From Candidatus Peregrinibacteria bacterium (GTDB lineage Bacteria; Patescibacteriota; Gracilibacteria; UBA1369; LOWO2-01-FULL-3): a stretch of 64,000 nt of DNA. Both the position numbers and the translations under genes were made by a program. Of this stretch, positions 35,820-43,756 are shown one piece after another (the first letter of the stretch is position 1; every line of letters begins with the position of its first letter). The stretch is from positions 62,001-126,000 of the forward strand of contig JAPLYN010000001.1 in assembly GCA_026395515.1 (NCBI GenBank), in the 5' to 3' direction. Under the pieces are notes generated by a model. It searched no databases, was not told where the DNA came from, and saw nothing but the letters and a program-made list of their open reading frames with translations.

Positions 35820-37116
35820 AAACTAAATTTTCATGCCAACACCTCAAGCAGTACACGACAAATTTACTATCATTTGGGAACGTACTTATCAATGTTTTCT
35901 TACATTTATCGCACACGCGTTTGTACATTTTTCTTTCATTGCGCAGAGCATATCTCTGCTTAGATCTGCACTCAGGACAATAAACCGGCCAAGTAATATC
36001 CCATTTTTTATAGAAGTCTATTTCAGCCTGAACTAGCTCAAATTTATCATTACAAATAAAACAATTTCGCTCACGCTCTTTGCTCGAGGCTAAGGCTCCG
36101 TGTCGCGTGGAGTGCGCGACCAATTCCAATCTCTTTTTCTCATCTTTCTTGCCCTCTTCCAAATCTTTATTTATCAAATCATGCAGCGTATAAATGCCAT
36201 TCTCTAAAAGAATTTTTTTAATTTCTACGGTTCTCTCGCGATATTCTGCTTCGCTAACTTTTTCATTCAAAATATAAAAACCATCATGACGATTTTTTAC
36301 GTATGCACAGCCAAAAAGATTTTCACTCTCCATGCAATTTACACACCACTCAGAATCTTTCAATCTGCTCGCCCAATACACATGTTTACACTTAAACAAA
36401 TAATCTGAATAAGCGATGTCGTAGCAGAGATCCATCACAGTTGGAATTGGTCCACAGTCCCAAGAATCCTTAGTGCCCTGATCCAAATTAGCCTGATAAA
36501 TATATCCACTATCTTCAGTGTGCCTTGTATCAAAACACATATGACAATTTTTGCTGTGATAAATATAGTCCCCAGTGCACTCAGTAGTATCATGTTCATG
36601 AATATACATACGAGGATTTTTCTTTTTGAATTCCTCGAGTTTTTGCCATATATAAGCGATTCCTGCTGCATTGGAATAATCAAACATCTTCATCTTTTTC
36701 TCGTATTCCTCTTTAGAAAATTGCTCATTGAAAATGCAATATTGTTTATCTCTCATCGTGCAGCAACCAAAGCAATCATTGCAGCGACGAAGATCATAAG
36801 AAAAGTTTATATTCCTACAATTTGTGCAATCCTGACAAAAATTTGAATCATAACAAGTATCGCAATCCACACATTCATAGCAAAGCTCGCAATTTTCACA
36901 TAAGGAACAGTCTGTAGCATCAGTCAAAACACGGCTATCTTCAGAATAATAGGCATTACGACAATTTCCTGAATTGAACAGCATGTAGCAATCCTTGGAA
37001 TTAGTAGAAATATCTCCATAATCACAATTTTCACTCGCACGTGTCCAAGATCCACACTGAGGTGAGATCAAAAAAAGATGTCTAAATTTTTCAATGAAAT
37101 TAGCATTATCCTTCAT
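35818..37116 (-). CDS. Cysteine-rich CPR-type protein with C-terminal zinc ribbon
   Basis: A 432-aa protein. Residues ~15-135 hold a dense array of Cys pairs (CSLCENCELCYECVDCDTC and similar), repeated with NCxxC or DC spacing and recurring CY/CR steps. This suggests a metal-rich or stacked-turn fold. Residues ~180-290 continue with fewer Cys (HSKNCHMCFDTRHTEDS). The C-terminus (about 355-432) is a zinc-ribbon pair: CFICNDKFEL, YCPECRSKQRYALRNERKMYKRVCDKC and YCLRCW. It is a frequent protein in CPR bacteria, often mislabelled CaiB/BaiF. Function unknown. A GC-rich dispersed repeat is embedded in frame just before the zinc ribbon. It overlaps the NIF3-like gene by 11 bp. Confidence 0.85.
   Translation of the reverse strand: MKDNANFIEKFRHLFLISPQCGSWTRASENCDYGDISTNSKDCYMLFNSGNCRNAYYSEDSRVLTDATDCSLCENCELCYECVDCDTCYDSNFCQDCTNCRNINFSYDLRRCNDCFGCCTMRDKQYCIFNEQFSKEEYEKKMKMFDYSNAAGIAYIWQKLEEFKKKNPRMYIHEHDTTECTGDYIYHSKNCHMCFDTRHTEDSGYIYQANLDQGTKDSWDCGPIPTVMDLCYDIAYSDYLFKCKHVYWASRLKDSEWCVNCMESENLFGCAYVKNRHDGFYILNEKVSEAEYRERTVEIKKILLENGIYTLHDLINKDLEEGKKDEKKRLELVAHSTRHGALASSKERERNCFICNDKFELVQAEIDFYKKWDITWPVYCPECRSKQRYALRNERKMYKRVCDKCKKTLISTFPNDSKFVVYCLRCWHENLV
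36081..36121 (-). repeat. Dispersed GC-rich repeat, copy 3, inside a coding region
   Basis: On the minus strand GCACTCCACGCGACAC, three bases, then GCCTTAGC. It shares both blocks with copies 1 and 2. It includes a hairpin GTCGCG-CACTCCA-CGCGAC. It is read in frame and adds about VAHSTRHGALASS to the Cys-rich protein, in a linker between domains. Its GC-rich codons stand out in an AT-rich gene. Confidence 0.68.
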
Positions 37117-37432
37117 TTAAAAGTGGGTAAATATCTATTGCTGGCTCTTCATATGGATGCACTTTTTTAACAGCAGTCAATACTTCGTCCAGTTTTTCAC
37201 TAAGACAAATTGTTTCAATTCTTTCTTCTTCAACCTCTTCGAGTTTTCCCGCCTCACCGATAAAAGGCTTACTATCTTCTAGTCCTCGAAATCTTCCAAT
37301 CCCTTTCACGCTAAAACTGCAGCAATCATAATTACCAATGTGTCCTGCACCAGATTCAGCAAGAGCCTCGCGCACTTTATCCGCATGAGTGACTGGTACG
37401 AAAACAGCAATTTTTACGAACTTGAAATCCAT
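37106..37432 (-). CDS. Stand-alone NIF3/YqfO-insert (PII/CutA-like) protein
   Basis: A 108-aa protein with the ferredoxin-like insert domain seen in YqfO/NIF3 proteins: KIAVFVPVTHADKVREALAESGAGHIGNYDCCSFSV, GEAGKLEEVEEERIETIC and the closing VKKVHPYEEPAIDIYPL. The GHIGNYDxCSF and HPYEEPA motifs are characteristic. It occurs alone, without the NIF3 GTP-cyclohydrolase-like halves. The fold suggests a small-molecule or metal sensor; the target is unknown. It overlaps the next gene (Cys-rich protein) by 11 bp, so the two are translationally coupled. Confidence 0.88.
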   Translation of the reverse strand: MDFKFVKIAVFVPVTHADKVREALAESGAGHIGNYDCCSFSVKGIGRFRGLEDSKPFIGEAGKLEEVEEERIETICLSEKLDEVLTAVKKVHPYEEPAIDIYPLLNEG

Positions 37433-37475
37433 GGCCAGATTTTACTCCTGAACATTATTCCTGGCCAATATTTTC

Positions 37476-37550
37476 TGGAGCCGGAGACGAGATTCGAACT
37501 CGTGGCTTGCTGTTTACGAAACAGCTACTCTACCCCTGAGTTACACCGGC
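37476..37550 (-). tRNA. tRNA-Thr(CGT)
   Basis: On the minus strand: acceptor GCCGGTG with CTCCGGC (one T:T mismatch at pair 6-67), D arm ACTC-AGGGGTA-GAGT, anticodon arm GCTGT-TTCGTAA-ACAGC (anticodon CGT), T arm ACGAG-TTCGAAT-CTCGT, discriminator T, CCA encoded. It reads ACG. It follows dinB by 41 nt and may share its transcript. Confidence 0.94.
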
Positions 37551-37591
37551 CAGTTATTATCGTCGCCAACATAGCACGAAAATTTTGTTTT

Positions 37592-38782
37592 TTAAATTCC
37601 GTACTTAACACTCTCCTCACCATACATTTTTTTCATCGCATCGATATCAAAGAGAAGTTTCTGATCGTCATCATCACGCTCAAAAAGACTTAAATTATAA
37701 TTCTGAGAAAGGTTATTTACGCCCATGCCTATGAGCCTTAATGACTTTTGATTATCCAGATTTTCTAAAAATAATTTTTTCACCGCTGGGAATAATTTCA
37801 TATCCAATGAAGTAGGGAAGTCCATGTTTTTTTGAAAACCAAAATCTTGAAAAACCATTTTTCCATCTTCATGATCAAGGTATCTAATTTTCACAAACAC
37901 CGTCCTTGCCCTCAGCCCATGAGAGCGCAATTTTTCAAATACAATTCCAGACAACTCTCGTAGATAGTTGAGTGCAATTTCTTTATTAACATTCTTTTCA
38001 TAAAAAGTATTTTCCTTCGAAATAGATTTCGGTAAATCATGGGAAGAAATTACTTTGGAATTATCAATCCCAAGACAGTGTTTCCATAGGGGAATTGCTT
38101 GTACGCCAAATTTTTTCATCACTTCGCTGACGTTCATCTTCGCCAAATCATCAATTGTTTTTAGGCCTTGAGCTTCCAAGTATGCAAAGGTCTTCGGTCC
38201 AATTCCTGGCATCGCTCTCAGAGGCAAATTTGCCATGAATTTTGATTCACTGCCATAGGGAATGACTGTTAGCTTGTGAGGTTTATTAGTGCTCGAAGCA
38301 ACCTTTGACACGATCTTGCTGCTAGCCATTCCACAGGAAAAAGAGAGGCCAGTTTGTTTGTGAATATCTTCAAGGATTCTTCTCGCTAATTCAGGATATT
38401 CAAGCTTATGCATCTTCTCGCAGCCGCTAATATCCAAATAAGCTTCATCGATAGAAGCCATTTCTACTTCGGGCGTATAATTTAAAAGAATTTTATAAAA
38501 CTGCCTGGAGAATTTTCTATAAGCTTCAAAGTTTCCAGGAACTATTGTCGCATGAGGGCACTTTTTAGTTGCTTGATACATTGCCATTCCTGCATGAATG
38601 CCGAATTTGCGCGCTTCATAGCTCGCAGCCGATACAATTCCTCTTGTGCCGCTAGGACCTCCCACAAGCAAAGCCTTGCCCTTCAGGTTGGGATTCAATA
38701 CCTGTTCCACAGATGCAAAAAAAGCGTCTGCATCTATGTGTAGGATGTGACGCTTTCTCTGATTGAGTGGTAGTGTAAACAT
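37592..38782 (-). CDS. dinB: DNA polymerase IV (Y-family)
   Basis: A 396-aa translesion polymerase. HIDADAFFASVEQ gives the first metal ligand, ASIDEAYLDIS the other two carboxylates, SCGMASSKIVSKVAS the palm/fingers, and PGIGPKTFAYLEAQGLKTIDDLA the helix-hairpin-helix thumb. The little-finger domain ends about 355. Length is slightly above E. coli DinB (351). Upstream by 3 nt is a 66-aa ORF and, further upstream, lexA on the same strand. No copy of the lexA operator is seen directly before it. Confidence 0.96.
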   Translation of the reverse strand: MFTLPLNQRKRHILHIDADAFFASVEQVLNPNLKGKALLVGGPSGTRGIVSAASYEARKFGIHAGMAMYQATKKCPHATIVPGNFEAYRKFSRQFYKILLNYTPEVEMASIDEAYLDISGCEKMHKLEYPELARRILEDIHKQTGLSFSCGMASSKIVSKVASSTNKPHKLTVIPYGSESKFMANLPLRAMPGIGPKTFAYLEAQGLKTIDDLAKMNVSEVMKKFGVQAIPLWKHCLGIDNSKVISSHDLPKSISKENTFYEKNVNKEIALNYLRELSGIVFEKLRSHGLRARTVFVKIRYLDHEDGKMVFQDFGFQKNMDFPTSLDMKLFPAVKKLFLENLDNQKSLRLIGMGVNNLSQNYNLSLFERDDDDQKLLFDIDAMKKMYGEESVKYGI

Positions 38783-38785
38783 GTT

Positions 38786-38986
38786 TTAGAACATTGCAGT
38801 TTGACCTCCTAACTTATACACTCCTTCTCTCAGTGAGCGTCTCCACGCCACCGCTTTCTGCCAGAAACCTCTCCTTCTAGCATTAATGGACTTCTGCCAA
38901 CCGTTTGCTGGATTAAATCTTTTTGTATTAAATCTGATTATTTTATTTTTCTTTTTGTGGGTGTCGATTGTAAATGTGATGAACAT
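38786..38986 (-). CDS. Small basic protein upstream of dinB
   Basis: A 66-aa ORF (MFITFTIDTHKKKNKIIRFN...). It is rich in Lys/Arg and has the motifs KRFNPANGWQKSINARRRGFWQKAVAWRRSLREG. Its stop is followed after 3 nt by the dinB ATG, which supports translation. I do not recognise the family. The basic, aromatic composition suggests binding to nucleic acid or to the polymerase. Position between lexA and dinB suggests a damage-response role, but this is inference. Confidence 0.55.
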   Translation of the reverse strand: MFITFTIDTHKKKNKIIRFNTKRFNPANGWQKSINARRRGFWQKAVAWRRSLREGVYKLGGQTAMF

Positions 38987-39071
38987 ATTTTTGAGGATTA
39001 AATTATTAGGGGTTGGCGAATCAGGACATGCTTAAAAATGTCAGGCAGAAACTGTTTTTGAGATATTTATT

Positions 39072-39686
39072 TTAGTATTGTCTGATCAGTGCGGTGATTA
39101 CTCCTTGAACCGATAGTTCATTTTCAGGATAGATATCTTTATAAGCTTTATTCTCAGCTTTTAAGTATACCTTTCCATCTTTTTTCATGAAGCGTTTCAA
39201 AGTGTTGTGATTGTCGACCAACGCCACCACTATGTCCTCATGACGAGGAGTCTTCTTAGCGTTAACCACAACAAGGTCTCCTTCGAAAATTCCGGCATCA
39301 ATCATGCTGTTACCGGTAACTCTAAGGATAAAATAGTCATTTGCATTTTTAGCTAATTCTTGGCCCACGCCCATCCAGCTTTCGATATATTCTTCAGTCA
39401 AAACTGGTCCACCAGCGGGAATGAATCCCAAAACCGGCAATCTCACACCAGTGTCTTCTAATTTTTCTTTCACTCTTCCCAATAATCCAATTCCTCTAGG
39501 TGTATCATCTTTGCTGATCGCTCCTTTTTCTTCTAATGCCTTCAAATGTTTCAAAATGCTATTATCAGAACTCACTCCAAAGTGTTCACGCATTTCGCGT
39601 AGAGTAGGAGATTTACCATAAGCCATTTGATATTCACCAATGAATTTCAATACGGCTTCTTGTTTTTCTGTTAATGCCTCTGACAT
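39072..39686 (-). CDS. lexA: LexA repressor
   Basis: A 204-aa SOS repressor and self-cleaving protease. The N-terminal winged helix-turn-helix (1-70) reads LTEKQEAVLKFIGEYQMAYGKSPTLREMREHFGVSS. The cleavage site Ala-Gly lies in LGFIPAGGPVL (about 88-90). The catalytic Ser is in TGNSMIDAGIFEGD and the Lys in HNTLKRF. Length is typical. Two inverted-repeat operators sit in its own promoter, so it is autoregulated. The start is the ATG at 39686 (MSEALTEKQ). Confidence 0.97.
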   Translation of the reverse strand: MSEALTEKQEAVLKFIGEYQMAYGKSPTLREMREHFGVSSDNSILKHLKALEEKGAISKDDTPRGIGLLGRVKEKLEDTGVRLPVLGFIPAGGPVLTEEYIESWMGVGQELAKNANDYFILRVTGNSMIDAGIFEGDLVVVNAKKTPRHEDIVVALVDNHNTLKRFMKKDGKVYLKAENKAYKDIYPENELSVQGVITALIRQY

Positions 39687-39703
39687 AAGGATTATTTTTA
39701 ATA

Positions 39704-39721
39704 GGTAAGCGTACGCTCACC
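39704..39721 (-). promoter_or_regulatory. LexA operator 2 (downstream of -10)
   Basis: GGTAAG-CGTACG-CTCACC on the plus strand, an inverted repeat of GGTRAG/CTCACC with 6-nt centre. It abuts the -10 and covers the predicted +1 region of lexA. Its centre is 24 bp from that of operator 1. Confidence 0.82.
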
Positions 39722-39750
39722 ATATTAGGTGAGTACGCACTCACCGTCAA
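39722..39750 (-). promoter_or_regulatory. lexA promoter
   Basis: Minus strand: -35 TTGACG (39750-39745), a 17-bp spacer, -10 TAATAT (39727-39722). Operator 1 occupies the spacer exactly, so a bound repressor must block RNA polymerase. Confidence 0.88.
39728..39745 (-). promoter_or_regulatory. LexA operator 1 (in the promoter spacer)
   Basis: GGTGAG-TACGCA-CTCACC, a perfect inverted repeat (7 bp if the flanking T/A is counted). The arrangement of one operator between -35 and -10 and one just after -10 is a classic autorepression layout. The sequence differs from the LexA boxes I know (CTGT-N8-ACAG, GAAC-N4-GTTC, GTTC-N7-GTTC and others). Confidence 0.85.
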
Positions 39751-39812
39751 GAGTATTTTTAAAAGAACTGTGCTCTAATCAGTTAATTTATACAAAATCT
39801 ATTTTGAAATCC

Positions 39813-40358
39813 CTAAGTCTCCACCTCAAATATATTCAACATTCCGAATTTATACACCGCTGCAATTGGTCTCAAAATCGCTAAATTGCGATGTCCATTA
39901 TAATACCTCACCATCTCATTATATTTTTTCACCTCTTCTTCTAAATCGTTTCCAATCTCAGTGATTTCCGTCTTTAATTCCAGGAAATTTGTATCTTTTG
40001 CTAACTCCGAATTAGTCTTACCCAAATCAAAAACCTCATTAATTGAAGTACTTAAATCATGTTCATACTCGATTTTTTTTATGCCAGGCGCATATTCTTT
40101 TGCCGCTAAAATTCTTGCTGCAATCATCTTTTCAATTAGCTCTTCCTTATCTTTTAAATATACTCTCACCGTCTCAATTAAATTTGGCAAAATACTCTGT
40201 CTCTTACGCAATTGTTCATCAATCAATTCCCATTGTTCAGTAACTTGTTTTTTCAGCGCTTTCAAATGACGGACAGCCACTACGGACCATAGCGCACACA
40301 AAAACACCACCGCTCCCACCACTATCGAAATATTTACTTCAGTACTAAAACTAAACAT
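39813..40358 (-). CDS. lemA: LemA family protein
   Basis: A 181-aa protein with one N-terminal membrane helix (about 10-30) and a long helical bundle. RHLKALKKQVTEQWELIDEQLRKRQSILPNLIETVR is the LemA signature. The usual C-terminal NRN-x-PP motif is not obvious, ending instead in YKFGMLNIFEVET. LemA proteins are envelope proteins of unclear role, sometimes linked to a two-component system or to membrane remodelling. It stands upstream of lexA on the same strand but 126 nt away, so it is probably separate. Confidence 0.87.
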   Translation of the reverse strand: MFSFSTEVNISIVVGAVVFLCALWSVVAVRHLKALKKQVTEQWELIDEQLRKRQSILPNLIETVRVYLKDKEELIEKMIAARILAAKEYAPGIKKIEYEHDLSTSINEVFDLGKTNSELAKDTNFLELKTEITEIGNDLEEEVKKYNEMVRYYNGHRNLAILRPIAAVYKFGMLNIFEVET

Positions 40359-40372
40359 AATTTAAATTTATT

Positions 40373-41503
40373 CTAGAGAGAATGTAGCATATCTTTGACA
40401 ATCTGTGCATATTTTTTCCATGAATACTTTTTTGCCAACGCCGCAGATTTTTTTTGCCACTCACTTCTTTTCTTTTCATTCATCATTTCTTCCAGAGACC
40501 CTATGACCTCATTATTTTTTGTAAACAAAGCTGAATTTTCCGCAACCTCTCTATGCACAGGAATATCTGAAAGTATCATCGCCGTACCGGAATTTGCCGC
40601 TTCCAAAATTGTTAAATTGAAACCTTCATGTTTGGAAAGATTCACGAATGCTAGTGAATTTCGGTACAAACAAGCCAACTCTTCTTCGCTGAGAAATCCG
40701 GTTTTAACGACATTTCCCAAATTTTCCAATTTATCAAAACTCTTATAAAGTTTATTTTTGAATAACTTCCCACCGGCCAAAACTAGAGGCACACCCCTAT
40801 GTTCTTCCTCGAATTTTAGAAATTCCTGAACTAAATGATTTACGTTTTTGCGTTCATCATAGCCACCTACATACAGGAAATATTTTCCACTCTTTAAACT
40901 ATATCTGCCCAAAACTTCATCAGTAAAAGTCTTGTGTGGTTCCTCTTTATAAACAGGGGATACATCGTTGTAAACCACTTCAATTTTTTTCTCCGACACT
41001 TCGCATACCTTCTCAATATCTTCTTTTGAACTTCCGGAAACCGTCAGCACAAGATCGGCTTTTCTCACCGCTTTTCTTGTCTGTGAATGATACATCTTCG
41101 ACAAAATTCCTTTGCGATAATTTTTATTCATCCACGGAATACAATCATGCACAGTCACCACGGTCTTTGGTCCTTTTTTATACCAATCGTTCGTCCATGG
41201 ATTAGATGGATAAGTGAAGAATGCCACGTCCACTTTTGCCTTCATAAAAAACTCCGGCACTTGAATCTGTTCCCACCAAGTTTTTCGGAGTCCCGCACTA
41301 GGAAATCTCTTTTCTTTGAGAACTTTAATCTCCACATTTTTTGGAAACTCAGACTCTAGTTGATGAGGTATTTCATGCGGAACTACAAGCACATATTGAG
41401 TCTCTGCATCTTTCCTCGCCAACTCCGCCACGAGATTCCTGGTATATTGTCCAATGCCCGTAAAAGGCTTTGTAAGCAGTCTGGCATTTACTCCGATTTT
41501 CAT
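40373..41503 (-). CDS. Family 4 glycosyltransferase
   Basis: A 376-aa GT-B retaining glycosyltransferase. The N-terminal acceptor domain begins MKIGVNARLLTKPFTGIGQYTRNL. The C-terminal nucleotide-sugar domain shows YVGGYDERKNVNHLVQEF, LAGGKLFKN, TGFLSEEELACLYRNSLAFVNLSKHEGFNLTILEAANSGTAMILSDIPVHREV, which carries the E-x7-E motif. It resembles mannosyl- or rhamnosyltransferases of O-antigen or capsule synthesis. Its start overlaps murG by 4 bp in an ftsW-murG-GT unit, which suggests a role in envelope polymer synthesis. Confidence 0.92.
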   Translation of the reverse strand: MKIGVNARLLTKPFTGIGQYTRNLVAELARKDAETQYVLVVPHEIPHQLESEFPKNVEIKVLKEKRFPSAGLRKTWWEQIQVPEFFMKAKVDVAFFTYPSNPWTNDWYKKGPKTVVTVHDCIPWMNKNYRKGILSKMYHSQTRKAVRKADLVLTVSGSSKEDIEKVCEVSEKKIEVVYNDVSPVYKEEPHKTFTDEVLGRYSLKSGKYFLYVGGYDERKNVNHLVQEFLKFEEEHRGVPLVLAGGKLFKNKLYKSFDKLENLGNVVKTGFLSEEELACLYRNSLAFVNLSKHEGFNLTILEAANSGTAMILSDIPVHREVAENSALFTKNNEVIGSLEEMMNEKKRSEWQKKSAALAKKYSWKKYAQIVKDMLHSL

Positions 41504-42549
41504 TTTCCAGCTTTAAGAATTAACTTCGCGATATCATAAACTCCATTTCTAAATTTCTCGCTCACATTCAGCTTCCCTCTATTCACCATCTCCACAGCCT
41601 TTATAAAATCTTCCACCTGCACATCTCCCACCATCACACCCCAGCCTAGTTTTCTTGAGAAAATTTGAGCATTTTCAATCTGATCACCACGGCTTGCAGC
41701 AGTACCAAGAGGAATCACCAGCGCCTTCTTTTTTAGCGCTGCGATTTCCGCCAAACTATTTGCTCCACCACGTGAAATAGCCAATTCGCTTATCGCATAC
41801 ACATCCTTCATTTGTTCATTCAAGAATTCATACTGAACATAACCTTTTTTATGCAAACTCATATCTAAATTTCCTCGTCCACATATATGCACGATTTGAA
41901 ATCTTTTCAAAAGTTCATTCATTCCACCACGCACCAATTCGTTTATTTGCTGCGCTCCTTGGCTTCCTCCCATTACTAAAATCACCGGTCTATGTTTGTC
42001 CAATCCCGTGAATTTATAGCCATTTTCCACGTTACCATCCAGGATGCTTTTTCTCACTGGATTTCCTGTGAAAATAATTTTTCGCGTCCACTTAACTAAA
42101 TATTTTTTTGTTTCTTCAAAACTCACACAAACTTTATCTGCATATCTCGCACAAATTCTATTCGCCAAGCCAGGTCTTACATCAGATTCATGAATAATTA
42201 CATTCACTCCCATCCAGCTCGCCGCAATCACTACCGGTACACTCACAAATCCACCCTTACTAAAAACCACATCCGGTCTCCATTTTTTCAGAATTCTCCA
42301 AGCCTGAAAAATGCCCACAGGCACTTTGAAAATATCTATTAAATTATCTATAGAAAAATATCTGCGCAACTTTCCACAAGCCACAGACTTATAAGGTATG
42401 CGAGCTTTTTCAACCATACTTTTCTCTACACCATTGGCTGAACCAATATAAAGAATTTCAGTTTTTTTCTGCTTTTTAAGCTCTTCGATAACGGCGAAGT
42501 TCGGGATGACGTGGCCTCCTGTCCCCCCACCTGTTAAGACTACTCGCAT
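41500..42549 (-). CDS. murG: UDP-GlcNAc:lipid I N-acetylglucosaminyltransferase MurG
   Basis: A 349-aa peripheral membrane enzyme that converts lipid I to lipid II. The N-terminal VVLTGGGTGGHVIPNFAV glycine-rich loop, HESDVRPGLANRI, GGSQGAQQINELV, YVQYEFLNEQMKDVYAISELAISRGGANSLAEIAALKKKALVIPL and the conserved E-Q region are all present. Length is normal (about 355). Its start lies inside the 3' end of ftsW (74-bp overlap) and its end overlaps the GT4 gene by 4 bp, so the three are tightly coupled. Confidence 0.96.
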   Translation of the reverse strand: MRVVLTGGGTGGHVIPNFAVIEELKKQKKTEILYIGSANGVEKSMVEKARIPYKSVACGKLRRYFSIDNLIDIFKVPVGIFQAWRILKKWRPDVVFSKGGFVSVPVVIAASWMGVNVIIHESDVRPGLANRICARYADKVCVSFEETKKYLVKWTRKIIFTGNPVRKSILDGNVENGYKFTGLDKHRPVILVMGGSQGAQQINELVRGGMNELLKRFQIVHICGRGNLDMSLHKKGYVQYEFLNEQMKDVYAISELAISRGGANSLAEIAALKKKALVIPLGTAASRGDQIENAQIFSRKLGWGVMVGDVQVEDFIKAVEMVNRGKLNVSEKFRNGVYDIAKLILKAGK

Positions 42550-43684
42550 AGTAAGTTGTATTTTCGGAAATATTTAAAAGAATTGCGATAGCTATTAAAT
42601 CCGCTACTAGTGAAGATCCTCCATAACTCACAAAAGGTAAAGTAATTCCCGTCACAGGAAACAGCGCAGTATTCACTGCTATGTTCACAAAAGCTTGTAC
42701 TGTAATCCAGGTAGTAATTCCTACTGCCACAAACATTTCAAAACTGCCATTTGCTTTATTGGCAATTTGATAACCACGTAGGGCAATTACCAGATAAGCC
42801 AAAACAACAAAAATAATTCTTATAAATCCTAATTCTTCCGAAGAAGCTGCAAAAATAAAATCATCGGAAGCCTGAGGTAACCAATATGATTTTTGTACAC
42901 CTTGAGTTAATCCCTTTCCTAGTAATCCACCGCTTCCCACAGCAATATTCGCTTGTTGTGATTGCCAACAATAATCTTCGATACAATCCTTATCTACGCT
43001 CATAAATCCTTGAAACCTTTGCCTTACATGAGGAACAAAGGTCACTACAATTATTGCGGCAAATAGAGCTCCTAGAAATCCTAATCCCAGATGCTTTAAT
43101 TTTGCACCAGCAATGAAATAAATACTCACTGCAATGACACTCATTACCGCAATAGAACCATAATCATTTTCCAATACTACTGGTAGCAAAATCATTCCAC
43201 AGATAAAACAAAATGGTAGAAATCCATCATGAAAACTTTCAACTGATTCGCGCCGTTTACTGAACCAATAAGCCAAATACAAGATAAGAGCTAACCTCGC
43301 AAATTCCGAAGGTTGGAGGGAAGTATTGAAAACCAGAATCCAGTTTGTTGCGATAGTTCCAAAACTTTTTCCCAAGACAATTACCATTACGAGAAGAATA
43401 ACAATAAGACCAAAAAATAATGGAGCAATTTTTTTCCAAAACTTCATTGGAAGTTTCCATGCTAAAACAAACATAACAATTCCTAGAGCCAATCTCATCA
43501 AATGTTTTTTGAAAAGTAGATAACAATCTACATTTGCGTCACTACAATTTGGATATTGTACGCCTGGAGCAGAGAGTTCTATAGACTTCGGTACACCAAT
43601 ACTTGTAATCATGATCAAGCCAAAAATCAGCAAGAACAGTATTGTCAGAGCCAGAATCGTATCGAATTTAAAGGATTGTTTCAT
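42476..43684 (-). CDS. ftsW: SEDS peptidoglycan polymerase FtsW
   Basis: A 402-aa membrane glycosyltransferase that polymerises lipid II. About ten transmembrane helices. Signatures are GSGGLLGKGLTQGVQKSYWLPQASDDFIFAASSEELGF (FtsW/RodA extracellular loop with the catalytic Asp region) and FPVTGITLPFVSYGGSSL near the C-terminus. Proximity to murG favours FtsW over RodA. The last ~25 residues are Arg-rich (RWGDRRPRHPELRRYRRA) and encoded by DNA that is also the start of murG in another frame. Confidence 0.93.
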   Translation of the reverse strand: MKQSFKFDTILALTILFLLIFGLIMITSIGVPKSIELSAPGVQYPNCSDANVDCYLLFKKHLMRLALGIVMFVLAWKLPMKFWKKIAPLFFGLIVILLVMVIVLGKSFGTIATNWILVFNTSLQPSEFARLALILYLAYWFSKRRESVESFHDGFLPFCFICGMILLPVVLENDYGSIAVMSVIAVSIYFIAGAKLKHLGLGFLGALFAAIIVVTFVPHVRQRFQGFMSVDKDCIEDYCWQSQQANIAVGSGGLLGKGLTQGVQKSYWLPQASDDFIFAASSEELGFIRIIFVVLAYLVIALRGYQIANKANGSFEMFVAVGITTWITVQAFVNIAVNTALFPVTGITLPFVSYGGSSLVADLIAIAILLNISENTTYYASSLNRWGDRRPRHPELRRYRRA

Positions 43685-43745
43685 AAATCTTTTTTGTAGA
43701 GTGATATTCTACCTATCACATTGTTTTTTCAAGCTTTTTGTGTTC

Positions 43746-43751
43746 TATTAT
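43746..43751 (+). promoter_or_regulatory. -10 element of lspA, nearly leaderless
   Basis: TATTAT ends 5 nt before the ATG at 43757. A TTGTTT at 43721-43726 could be the -35 (spacer 19). The transcript would begin at or beside the start codon. Confidence 0.4.
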
Positions 43752-43756
43752 AAACG

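Noticed and set aside
42476-42549. Assembly frameshift at the ftsW end
   Set aside because: Both proteins keep their full conserved cores; an unusual tail alone does not prove an error, so it is kept as a finding.
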